Of a DNA stretch of 64,000 nt, positions 44,009-53,600 are shown in pieces; position 1 is the stretch's first letter; each line of letters begins with the position of its first letter. The stretch covers positions 62,001 through 126,000 of the forward strand of contig JADANN010000387.1 in the NCBI GenBank assembly GCA_018806985.1, given 5' to 3'. The DNA comes from Angiostrongylus vasorum (Eukaryota; Nematoda; Chromadorea; Rhabditida; Metastrongylidae). The notes beneath the pieces were generated by a model that saw nothing but the letters and a program-made list of their open reading frames with translations, searched no databases and was not told the origin of the DNA. The position numbers were made by a program, and so were the translations under genes.

Positions 44009-45334
44009 TAGTTTGCTTTCTCTCCTACTGATTTCAATTGTTTTCTTTTTCCTTTTTAATCTAAGTACTCTTTACTTTTAGGTGATTTTTTTTGGAGTTG
44101 AATCCACACAACTCAAGTGTTTATTCATGTCTGTGTTAGCTGGCCATAAGACGGAATCAAGATTTGGTAGAGATCACAAACAAAATGTGTCAAGCCCTCT
44201 TACTTCCTTACAGAGAGGATGGTGCCACATTGTTGAAATTTTGTCCAAATGTCCATAAGATGATGTTGTCATATTATTGGCCTCGATGGCATGATATCTC
44301 ACGAGTTGTTGATGAAGAAATAGAAGGTTAACGTTATGTGCTACACAAAGCAAATGCGAAGCCCTGCAGCCTCCACGATGGAAAAGCAGCCATAATGGTT
44401 CAGAATCTTTTTTTTCCTTTTTCAGAAGTCCCAAAATTGATGCGGGGGGTGATTATTTTTGCTGAACTTCCATACCTTACTCCATCACTTTTTTTTACAA
44501 GAGGTTCTTCTACTAAGGAAGCTTTTACCAAATTCGAGTCCTTCAATTCAAATCTGTTTTTCTCTGAGATATCGCATATTCCCATCACTTATCCGATCTT
44601 TTCCAAGTGAAACCTTCTCCTTCTTCTTAGTGCTGTTCCACGTCATGCAAGGATGTCTATGGCTGAATGTGTAACGTGAGATAGGTGTAGAAATTAATCA
44701 CAAATTAGAGGTTAACAGTCGTGGCGTATTCATATCGAACAATCCGAAGTTCGCTTATGGATTATGTGAACTGGAGAGAATTCTCCACACTTTTATAACA
44801 AGCTGTCTTCGAACAATCGTAGAAAATCCTCAGTACGAATGAGTGTTCATTAAGTGAGTGGTGTTGTTCCACTTCTACATACAGTGAACTAACATCAAAA
44901 CTACGATTATGTAGATACGACTGGGTGTACGAAATAGAAAATGCCCAATAAATCAATTTCTATATTGCTGCTACTCTTCAGGGGTGAGCAGTCAATGAGT
45001 TTCCGCAGTTCTCCCTTGAATGAAGGGATTTATAGTTGCTATAAGAATGGCATCAATTCGGTAGTTGAGACAAGTAGCTTCTGGTATGACAACGTTCACA
45101 ACAATGATTAAGTCAACAGTCTTTAAAAAGGCTTTTGTTAAATTCCGTCAAGCGCAGATCCGCAAAGGAAAAGTGGCATATAAAAGGAAAATCCTTGGGG
45201 GGTTTATCAGTTTTTTAGAAGATTCCTCAGAAGCCCGCCATGCCATTGATTTTTTCAACCATCTCAGAGATGACTGAACGGTGCACAGTAACTTGCGCTA
45301 TCATATGAATTTTATCTCTTGGTTTCTTTCTTTC
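44009..45334. other. No recognised gene
   Basis: Opposed frames at 44174-44434, 44338-44610 and 44400-44588 overlap. The 70-residue basic frame at 45065-45277 (FVKFRQAQIRKGKVAYKRK, ending HLRDD) is the most protein-like but has no family I know. There is no sign of a start context or splice partners. Confidence 0.35.
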
Positions 45335-46757
45335 TTTGGACTTTTCGAATTCTCAGCTTTCCTAGCGATAAAGTAAAGATGTTGAATGAGCCAATCGCAT
45401 TCCTGGCCGATATTATCGACAACAGCATCTTTCCAACAGCCTGCTAATGATTTGAGTAAATCCCAGTTTATGGTGGTTTTGGGACTTCGGTTTTTGAATT
45501 TAGCGGCTTTTTCTCCCTTCCGCGAGCGATAGAATCTTGCACGAAGGAGGCGGTTGTCGGATCCCGTGTAGAATTGTGGGGCAACAGTGACATTGGTTAG
45601 ACAAACCTTCTATTTACTATGATGTGGTCTATTTCGTTGTGGTACTCTTCAATGGGAGACTCCCACGTCCAGCGTTGAGTTCGGGGCTTCTGGAATTGCG
45701 AGTTACCGTGGATGGTTTTGGTCGTCATGATAAACTCATACAGCCGCTCACTCTGTTCGTTCCATTCTAATCCGTGGGTCCCAATGTAACGTTCTTCAGA
45801 TCCTTTTCTTGCTCCAGTCTTGGCGTTGAAATCTCCAGTGATAACGTTGGAAAAATGTATGGTTTTTTTTCTGTAGAATTTCTCTATGTCTATAAAGAAC
45901 ACTTTGACTTCTTCTTGGTCATATTTTGATGACGGCGCGTAAACGAACAGGATTGTCAAAGCCGGGGTTGGTCCATATCTTTTTAATCGTAAACGTCCGA
46001 TTCGGGTTGTAAGCTGTTCGAATGTATAGATGTTCATGGACAAACTCGTGTAGACGAGAACGCCGACGCCGCCGACTCCTCTACTGTCGCATGTTTGAAG
46101 GAGCAGTTTTTTTCCTGTGTCCTAGACGGCGTTGAATGGGTGGCATCGTATTGTCTCGGCCAGGACGACAACGTCCTACGTTATCTTTCTTGGTTGCGTG
46201 AGCAAGTCTTCCATGGAATAAGCTTGAGATTTTAGCAGCCTCTCCGTACTCGTCATACGCTGCCGATTTGGGAGCTCCTCCGGGAAAATGGGAGTGAGGC
46301 CCATTCATTCCAATGTGTTTAGCTTTTTTCATGTACACATATAGTTTACTGGGTTCTGAAAGTGGGGGGCTGGGCATACTGACGGATAGATTGCTAGGCT
46401 CTCCCAGAGTGCACATGGAGCTTATTTGTTAGAGGCGACTCCTAACCGCCTCCCATATACTTCCCATTCACTTGATTGCAGGCTTTTGGCCGAATTGACT
46501 CGTAGAATACAATCCGCATAAAGAAGAACGTACCCACACACGCATGCATGAATACGCCTCAAAAATAAAGAAAATACCTGCCAAATCGTTACAGCAGAAA
46601 CAAGGAGTCGATCCCTTAGTTTCGCCTGCGTCTCAGGGAAGCAAAGGTCGCTTTTTGTTCCGTGACTGACCATCCATCCGCCACCTGGGGACGCGCCACG
46701 TAGCGTCGCGACTAACCGCCTCGAGATCCCTTATGTGAGAGAGATCCGTGGAGAAAT
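45335..46757 (-). mobile_element. RTE-type LINE, copy RTE-D, 5' half only
   Basis: The 5' end is complete at 46757 (CCACGGATCTCTCTCAC, then GCTACGTGGCGCG). The endonuclease is the best in the window: frame 46043-45597 holds YAPSSKYDQEEVKVFF (35-50), GDFNAKTG (70-77), IHGNSQFQ (111-118), RWTWESP (124-130) and EIDHIIVNRRF (137-147). After the FYTGSD-equivalent and part of the linker the copy stops at about 45335, before the reverse transcriptase. Loss of the 3' half is unusual for a LINE and points to a later deletion or rearrangement. It lies inside intron 3 of SCVP locus C. Confidence 0.88.
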
Positions 46758-47987
46758 GATTTAGCTATTGAAAAAAGGCTAAAAGTCATTTGTTTGAATT
46801 TTTTTCGAATTTTTTTAGTATATAATTTCCTTTAGAGTAATATGTACACCGAATAATTCGGCTAATACAATTACTACCGTTTCGGCATTCCTGCTACTTT
46901 TTTCGGTTTTTTTCTCAGCTTGTTGCCAGCTGTTTCCATGCTTTATTATTTCTATTAGTTGTCAGTATGAAGAGGCAAATGGTTCAACGGCAGTGATGCT
47001 GTAGATCACGAGCACATCGCAGGTTCGACTCCAGCCCGAGTTCACCTAACGTTTCACTCCTCTGGGTGGAAGAATTAGTATCAGACTTCTCTGTGCCGTA
47101 TTCACTCCTTGACACCAACAGAACAACGTTTTAGCACAGCTATTCAAGAATGCGAAGTAAAATCAACTCGACAAGCAGTTAACAACATTTAGGAAGAGTA
47201 ATAGCAATCGTCAAACAGCAGTAGAAGCTGCATGAAATCTGAAGAGCTTCGTGGATGGTGGGTGCGAGTAAATGAATAAAATTCAAGAAATCCTGGGGGT
47301 CTGCACAATATGTGATGTCATTTCGAGTAAAAAAGTCACTTATAGTGTACTATTTAGACTTTCACGGTTATTCGTTGGATTGTTAGCCGTCATGCCGTTC
47401 ATCCCAAGCATAATGACATGAACGTTGAAATACTATTTAGATTAGGAACAGTTTCTTTAAGTGGAGATTGCGACGAAGTGAATTCTGCTGAAGGTGTTGG
47501 TATTGAACTTGGAGATGTAGATGAGGAAGATGAAGTGTTCTCAAAGAGTCATAATCACAGTGATATGCTCAAATTTTCCTTTGTTTTCCTTCTTCCACAT
47601 AAGTAATGCCTTCTACCAAGTACGTGTATACGCAACTTCAACAAATAAATTAATTCTTCCAGCAAGTATTTCCAAGAGTTCTAGTTAGGTCTGCTCGGTT
47701 TTACTGCGGAAAAACAGTAGGAAGCTAGAAGAACAAAAACGACCGGTAAGAAATTTCAATGTTCATCCGATTTAAGATGCGTTTTTTTAAAAAGAATCTC
47801 TGCTGTCTACGAAGTTTTAATTATTTCAGAACATCATGATTAAGAAAATTTAAGCATTTACTGAAGCATTTTTTATACAAATAAAGAACAAATCTGGAAA
47901 GCACAAGGGCTCACTGATGGAAACTAATTTTCGTAATTTTGCGACTTTTTCATGGAATAAACAGTTGATTAAAGTGGTTGTTTACAG
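46757..47987 (+). other. Intron 3 of SCVP locus C, with SINE S7
   Basis: Parallel to intron 3 of gene D (62995-64000). Shared: GAAATGA.TTA directly after the LINE end, ATGTACACCGAATAATTCGGC, AGTCACTTA/AGTCACTAA, AGCCGTCATG, AATAAATTAATT-like sequence, AAGAGTTCTAG and AGAAATTTCAATG-like sequence. At 46975-47045 a tRNA-like unit has perfect pol III boxes: TGGTTCAACGG (A) and GGTTCGACTCC (B). A SINE body remnant, TATCAGACTTCTCTG, follows. The intron ends with TTGTTTACAG. Small frames inside (47418-47606) are not supported as genes. Confidence 0.7.
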
Positions 47988-48320
47988 CTGTGATCGGCCC
48001 GACAATGCCACACTGCGTTGTCGTGGGCAACACGGTGACCTCCTTGTGCGTGTACATGACGAATGACAATTGTAGGCTACAAGATGTCATGAAGATAGAC
48101 GCCATTCCCGCCACGCACTTGTAGATTTCAGGAAACTCTCTCGGTCATCATTTTTTCATACAACTTCGTTTTCATTAAAAAAGTTGTGGAGACCCCAAAT
48201 ATAATCGTGGCGAACTGGTCGAGAGAGATGTGGCAAGGTGTGGTGAACAGAGCCGTTCGAATGCTGGCATCGGGTCCGTTTGGAGTGAACTTCTTCTCGG
48301 CATTTGCGATCGCCAACTAG
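47988..48320 (+). pseudogene. SCVP-like locus C, last two exons, inactivated
   Basis: Exon 4 (47988-48143) translates to a start like VIGPTMPHCVVVGNTVTSLC, then a CRL..VMKIDAIPATHL stretch matching gene A 134-173. A TAG stop at 48122-48124 stands where gene A has Ser174 (HLS). One extra A in the GGAAACTC stretch shifts the frame. A 48-nt intron follows (48144-48191, GT-AG), then exon 5 (48192-48320) with TPNIIVANWSREMWQGVVNR, MLASGPFGVNFFSAF and stop. Locus B shares this intron; gene A lacks it. Exons 1-3 are missing: the LINE RTE-D ends in intron 3. It is therefore a pseudogene, unless the stop is an assembly error. Confidence 0.8.
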
Positions 48321-48859
48321 TTCGTTGGCTCAGCTGTGAAGTGTACAGGATAATCTATATAATTATGTAAAGTTTTCCATTTAAATTTATAAATCTAGTA
48401 AACTTCTATGTGACAAATGTGTTAAATGGGCATATTTATCTTGATACTTATTTGATACTTGAACAGCCCGTCCTCACTGGTTGCACGGGCCGCAGCATAA
48501 TCACCATTTTTTCGGAGATTTGCTCGTTAAGCCATTGTTGTTCCTTGGAATCCCGAGGTCAACCTGGGTGAAGTCTGCCCCAGGTCTTTACCACCACAGG
48601 CGTTCGCAGCCTTTGTGGATCCGATCCCAGTAAGATTTGCCTTCATGCGATCTTCATACCAGGACGGTATTGGATTTTGGTATTGGCTTACTCTTAGCTA
48701 GGATTCCTGACGGAAGCGTCGGACTCCTTCTCAGCTTGGGAGACCCTGCCGGGGACGAATCCCTCCGTTGTACATCGCAGACCGACACACCAGAACACCT
48801 CCCAGCCACGATGAGGCGGTAAACAGTTGGGAAGGGCATATTGGCATACGATAAATAGC
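48321..48859 (+). repeat. 3' flank of locus C running into M2 repeat
   Basis: 48321-48375 resembles the 3' flanks of A and B, and 48378-48425 resembles the start of E2. From about 48440 it is M2: TTGAACAGCCCGTCC, AATCACCATTTTTTCGGAG, CCCGAGGTCAACC, TCTTAGCTAGGATTCCTGA, CTCAGCTTGGGAGACCC and CACCTCCCAGCCACGATG. The overlapping frames are repeat shadows. Confidence 0.65.
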
Positions 48860-49139
48860 GCAAGCCCTATTGACCAATTGAAAAATTCGCACATAAAAAA
48901 GTAGCAGTAAAAAAGTACTTAAACCTCAAACCACTACCTCACAATTTGCCTAAAAAAGGTTGCCTTGTGGGTGATGGGATATTAGGTTACTCGGGCACTT
49001 GCGTATGTGTTTGGCTGGTGAGCACAAATTCTATGGGACAAAGCATAATTTCTATTCCGCGAATATTTGTTGGTTTACGATTGTGGTTTCCTAGAGTCAT
49101 GTGGTCTACCTAATCGAAACCTTACTCAGGTCGCGATGA

Positions 49140-49370
49140 CCACAGTCAGTCGTCGAATTTGTTGCTCAGAGCGACTTTTTTTGTCACTATGCGACTAGTT
49201 CGGTTTTATGACAGTGGTGATTCCTGGTATTGGTTTACTCCTTAACTCGACTTTAGGATAGAAACGTCGGACTCCTTTTCAGCTGGGGGAGACTTTGTTG
49301 CGGTATGCATCCACCGCTGCCCAACGGAGCCTGAGATCATGAGTGTTATGGCAAAAGTAGTAGAAGAAAG
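49140..49370 (+). repeat. M2 repeat, second diverged copy
   Basis: ATGCGACTAGTTCGG, TGGTATTGGTTTACTCCTTA, CGTCGGACTCCTTTTCAGC and GGGGGAGACTTTG follow the order seen at 48640-48760. Confidence 0.55.
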
Positions 49371-49384
49371 TTAAGAATAAATAC

Positions 49385-49885
49385 AATGTACCTTGTTTTA
49401 TTGATGGGCTAACACGAAGTTGTTACCACATATTTATTTTTCCTAATTTTTCCACATCTTTATCTTCATCAGACTCGATGATATGAATGAACAACCCACA
49501 GCTTTTGGTCTTCTCGACTTGACATCTTTTTTCTTCGTTTCGAGTCGACTCTTCTTCAGTGGAGTATAGTTCGAAAAAAGGGAACCTCACCCGAACCTCA
49601 CCTCACACGTAATAAGATTCAAAAGATAACAGCGTTCTTTTGTACAGAACAGTTGTGACTGGATAAATATCGATTGTGAGCTAGCCTCATTCAAGCGGTG
49701 CTCCACTGAGGAAGATCTACCCTCGATATGACGCCGAAGGCACCACAGCGAGAAGACAAACAACTGTGCACCGTCGACTCTAATCATCGGTTCTAATGAA
49801 GAAGAAGACAATAAAACGCTAGCGAAATAAAATATGTGGAAACAATGGCGGGTAAGCTCATCAATAAAACAAGGCACATTGTTCA
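49385..49885. mobile_element. Foldback/MITE-type element with inverted ends
   Basis: The left end ACAATGTACCTTGTTTTATTG and right end CAATAAAACAAGGCACATTG are inverted repeats. Pairing continues inwards: GATGGGCTAA/TAAGCTCATC, CCACATATTT/AAATATGTGG, and the TTCATCAGACTCGATGA motif against its mirror TCATCGGTTCTAATGAAG. Total length is about 500 bases with no coding capacity, as expected for a non-autonomous DNA transposon. The 99-aa minus frame inside spans the inverted ends and is not a gene. A target-site duplication could not be fixed by eye. Confidence 0.75.
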
Positions 49886-50239
49886 TTTGAACCGAGGTTA
49901 AGTAAAAGTGGGCTTACGATGCTTCGTTTTCTTGTTCAGCAATGGCGAGGTTGTTATACAGCATATATTTACTTTCACAGAAACAAGAAAACGACGCGTT
50001 CACACCTCAATGCCAAGGTTAATAAAAAAGTTGATTCTGGGTTTACAATAATGATGCGAGTAACCACGTGTTGGAATCCAGCATGGGGTTCATGTTTTAC
50101 AAATATCTGAGCTTCTTCTTTCTTGAATACTTTAAGAGGTGAAAACATTTCGATTCCTTTTAAAACCCAAAGCAATGAATTAACAAAATTTGATACTGCA
50201 AAAAAAAACAGCGTCACGATTTTTTCTGCAGAACCTTTG
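49886..50239. other. No recognised gene
   Basis: Opposed frames at 49919-50110 and 49975-50289 overlap. No motif was recognised. Confidence 0.4.
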
Positions 50240-50427
50240 ATAACCTTCCATTTCAGAAGAAATAACATTAATAGGTGAAGAGATTGCAAACGTTACAGGA
50301 ATGGAATCAGGTTCACTAAACTGAATATGCTATTTCAAATCTTGTCTTTTTTTGTACGTCGTTGAGAAATTGTGAGAATATCGGCGGCGCTCCGTATTCA
50401 CCCACATTTATTAGAAGCATACGTTTC
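50240..50427 (+). repeat. Second orphan fragment of SCVP-type 5' flank
   Basis: Matches 37430-37600 and 60720-60890: GAAGAGATTGCAAACGTTAC, AATGGAATCAGG, CGTCGTTGAGAAATTG, a GGCGGCGCT stretch and CACCCACATTTATTAGAAGC. It is cut exactly where RTE-F begins, so this unit lost everything downstream. Confidence 0.6.
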
Positions 50428-51490
50428 AACGGATCTCTCTCATATGAGGGACCTCGAGCCGGATATTCGCGAGGCTACGTGGCGCGTCTACACGTGGCGG
50501 ATAAGGGGTTAGTCGCAGACGAAAAGCGACCTTTGCTTCCGTGAGGCGCAGGTGGATCTAGGAGATGGACTCCCTCTTTTTGCTGCGCCGATTTGGCACG
50601 TACTTTCTGTTTACGAGGCGAATTTATGCACGCGTGTGTGGGTGCGTTCTCGTTTATGGGGATTGAATTCTACGAGTCAATTCGGCTTAAAGCCTGCAAT
50701 CAAGTAACAGACAAGTACATTGGAGGAGGAATGGAGTGGCCTCCAACAAATAAGTTCTATGTCCACTCTGGGAGAGCCTGGCAAACTACCCGTGCCAGCC
50801 CCCCACGTTCAGAGCCCAGCAAGCTATACCTGTGTATCAAACGGCTAAAAACACTAAAAGAAACAGGCCTCATTTTTCCTGACCCCAAGAGAGCCCCTAA
50901 TTCGGCAGCGTTGGATAGGACGAGTACATAAAGGTTGCTAAAATATCAGCACCAATGGAAGCTGCCTTAATAATGAAGAACGATGGTGACGATCTGTACC
51001 TGCAATGCACGTACACTTGAATCCGAGTTCTCGATAGAAGACCTGCTCATGAAAGCAAAAAAGGGATAAAGTACGAAGTCTGGCCGGGATGAGGAGACGC
51101 CAGCCTTTCCACGCCGTCTATGACACCGGAGAAGAACTGTTTCTCGGAACATGCGACAGTAGAGGAGTGGGCGGCGTCGGCGATCTCGTCAACACGAGTT
51201 TGTCCATGAACATCGATTCATTCGAACAGCATACAGCCCGAATCGGACGTTTACGATTTAAAAATATGTGGACCAATACCGGCCTTGACATCCTTCGTTG
51301 TTTGCGCTCCAATATCATACTATAACGAAGAAGAAGTCGAAGTGTTCTACATGGACCTAGAGAAGTTCTACAGAGAAGATTATGCGTTCTTCAAGGTCAT
51401 CATTGGAGATTTCAACGCCAAGACTGGACCAAGAAGAGCGTCTGATGAACGCCACATTGGACCCACGGACTAGAATTGAACAAACAGGGC
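50428..51490 (+). mobile_element. RTE-type LINE, copy RTE-F, 5' part only
   Basis: Complete 5' end (CAACGGATCTCTCTCATATG, GAGGCTACGTGGCGCGT, GCGCCGATTTGGCACGTACT). N-terminal pieces follow (SEPSKLYLCIKRLKTLKE near 50815-50870). Endonuclease pieces: GGVGDLVNTSLSMNIDSFEQ at 51165-51225, then YNEEEVEVFYMDLEKFYRED at 51315-51375 and GDFNAKTGPRR at 51405-51437. It stops at about 51490, after HIGPTD. The 3' two thirds are missing. Confidence 0.85.
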
Positions 51491-51529
51491 GGACGACTCG
51501 GTGCATAGGTTAACAATTGCAGGTTATTG

Positions 51530-51645
51530 TAGAGACCAGATATTTATTCAATCACCTCCAAACGATGCTTAATAAAGTCGAATGAATGACGCATCAGTAA
51601 GGGATTGATCAACGCAGCTTGAGAGCTTTATCCTTTCTATCGTCT
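51530..51645 (+). mobile_element. tRNA-derived SINE, 3' fragment S8
   Basis: CAATCACCTCCAAACGATGC, TTAATAAAGTCGAATG, AAGGGATTGATCAACGC and GAGAGCTTTATCCTTTC, the 3' half of the SINE. It sits in the junction between the convergent RTE-F and RTE-E. Confidence 0.65.
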
Positions 51646-52613
51646 ATTTTCTTAGTTTCTTGGCTTTCAGATCTCCTATGAAGAAGGCATAGTCCTCTGT
51701 GTAGAATTTCTCCAAGTTTGTCCAAAACTCTTGGAATTTTTTGTCATAGGTTGACATCGGTGCATAAAGAATGAAAATTCTTAAAGCCGGTACTGATCTA
51801 TATCTCTTCAACCACAAACGTCTGATTGGGGTTGTTAGTTGCTCGAATGGATCGTTGTTAACGCCCAAACTCGTGTTGAAAAGAACGCCAACGCCAATTA
51901 CTCTTGACCATTGCATGCTTTGAGGACCAGTTCTTTTCCGATGTCGTAGACGGCGTTAATTGGGTGGCATCGTTTGGTATCTGTCATTGCGATGACGTCG
52001 TACCTTACCGTTCTTGCCTGCATGATCAAATAACCTATGGAGGACTTAGATGCAAGTGTGCGTGTATTGCAGCTACAGATAGTAGCCTTTTGCGATTTAG
52101 GAAACCCATAGTGGGCCTGAGATTTTAGCAGCCTCTCCGCGCTCGTCGTATGCATCGCTGTGGAATCGGGGCTCTTTTTGGAGTGAGGTGAATGAAGCTC
52201 GTTTGTTTTACTGTGCTTAGCTTTTTTGATACACACGGCTGGCTTGCTTAGCTCTAAGTGTGGGGGTAGACACACTCACGTGTGACTTGCCAGGCCTTCA
52301 CCCCCCTCTCCGACTAGGCATGGAGCTTATTTATTTGAGGTGACTTCTAACCATCTCCGATATCCCTCCCTGTCCTCCGCCCTTGGGTGAATTTACTCGT
52401 AGAATTCAATCTGCATAAGCAAGAACACGCCAAAGCAGGCATGCATGAATACGGTTCGTAAATACAGAAGATATTTATCGAATCAGAGCCCACCCCTAGA
52501 ATCCGCTTAAGTCTCAAGGAAGCAATGGTTCATTTTTGTTCGCAATTAACCCTCTATCCACTATCTGTGGAAGTGCCATCTTGTCTCACGACTAATTGGC
52601 AAGAGATGTACGA
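51645..52613 (-). mobile_element. RTE-type LINE, copy RTE-E, 5' part only
   Basis: From the 5' end near 52613 on the minus strand: LELSKPAVCIKKAKHSKTNE (52260-52200), CNTRTLASKSS (about 52070-52040), YDVIAMTDTKR (about 52010-51975), then GVGVLFNTSLGVNNDPFEQL (51895-51835), an LRIFILYAPMSTYD stretch and FIGDLKAKKLRK (about 51680-51645). It ends in the endonuclease at the same motif as RTE-F (GDFNAK), leaving the two truncated copies facing each other. Confidence 0.82.
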
Positions 52614-52669
52614 GCGAAATCCGTGGACATAATAGCGAAACTGAATGTACGATTATAATCTGCCAGAAA

Positions 52670-53600
52670 GTGGTGAAGTTTGACAAATGTAACCCAGATT
52701 TGGAATTATTACAGTCGTGCTTAAATTTACTTCTTATTAAGACGCTTTTTTACTCAATAAGCAGAAGAACTATCACCTTTTAATAAAATGTGATTACTAC
52801 ATTTCCAATGTCACTTTCCTGATTTACTCTTCCCATCCTTTTATCATCATTTTTTTAATTAACAAATCTTTCACCGTGCCTTCGTATAGTGGCATATTTT
52901 CACAGAAACGCCATAAATGAATGCTTGGATAACTCGTCTTAAGCAAAAGTGGAAGCAATGACTACATATTCGACTGCCAGCTTTTTATTAATACTGCATA
53001 ATGCTAATATTTGGTGCCCTGAGCTTGATTAGAACATTCCTAGTACTTTGACACAAACACCTTCCATCTTCGAAATTTGTTACTTGAGCGTTCAATTGAA
53101 CGCGACAAATTTTTCATCTTGAGAGTAGCACTGGCGGTGAAAGAAGAATCCATCGTTCTTCTCACAATTTGCCGACCAAGGGACATCGTTTAGCCTGATG
53201 AGGCATCAAACAATAATGCAACACTGATGGATGACGAATGTTGGCTCTTATATTGTCGTCCAAGTCACGGTTTCGATGTGTTCATTTAACAGATTCGCAT
53301 TCAGACAAACAATTGGAGCAAGGGGAACGAATACAGTGTGCATGGTCAGGTGTAGCTGCATCTCTAAACAGAGAATAGACTAGATGTTTTAATTATTATA
53401 TGAGGATATTACAACGACAATCTTAACATAGTCATTCGTATCTGCAGAATATGGTTCTGTCCTATCTCAGCACCAAAAGTGTCAAATTGGAAGCTTATGA
53501 CACCATACTATGAAGATGGAATGTTGTTAAACATACAATCACTTCGAAACTGGACAACTATTCCATTCCAATTACCACATTTGTTTACTAAGAATTGCTG
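52670..53600 (+). repeat. Repeat E2, second copy
   Basis: Direct repeat of 34240-35255 (landmarks given there), with a TTTCGATGTGTTCATTTAACAG block at about 53270 and ACGACAATCTTAACATAGTC at about 53412. Confidence 0.75.

Noticed and set aside
46970..47045. A functional tRNA gene
   Set aside because: The promoter boxes are excellent, but acceptor and anticodon stems do not pair convincingly by eye and a SINE body remnant follows, so a tRNA-derived SINE is the better reading.
47988..48320. Locus C as a live SCVP gene
   Set aside because: A TAG stop at 48122, an extra base before the intron and missing exons 1-3 all argue for a pseudogene.
48637..48822. Short gene encoded by M2 repeat copies (48637-48822, 35452-35691)
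   Set aside because: Frames in different copies are interrupted and differ in phase, so they reflect repeat similarity, not a conserved protein.
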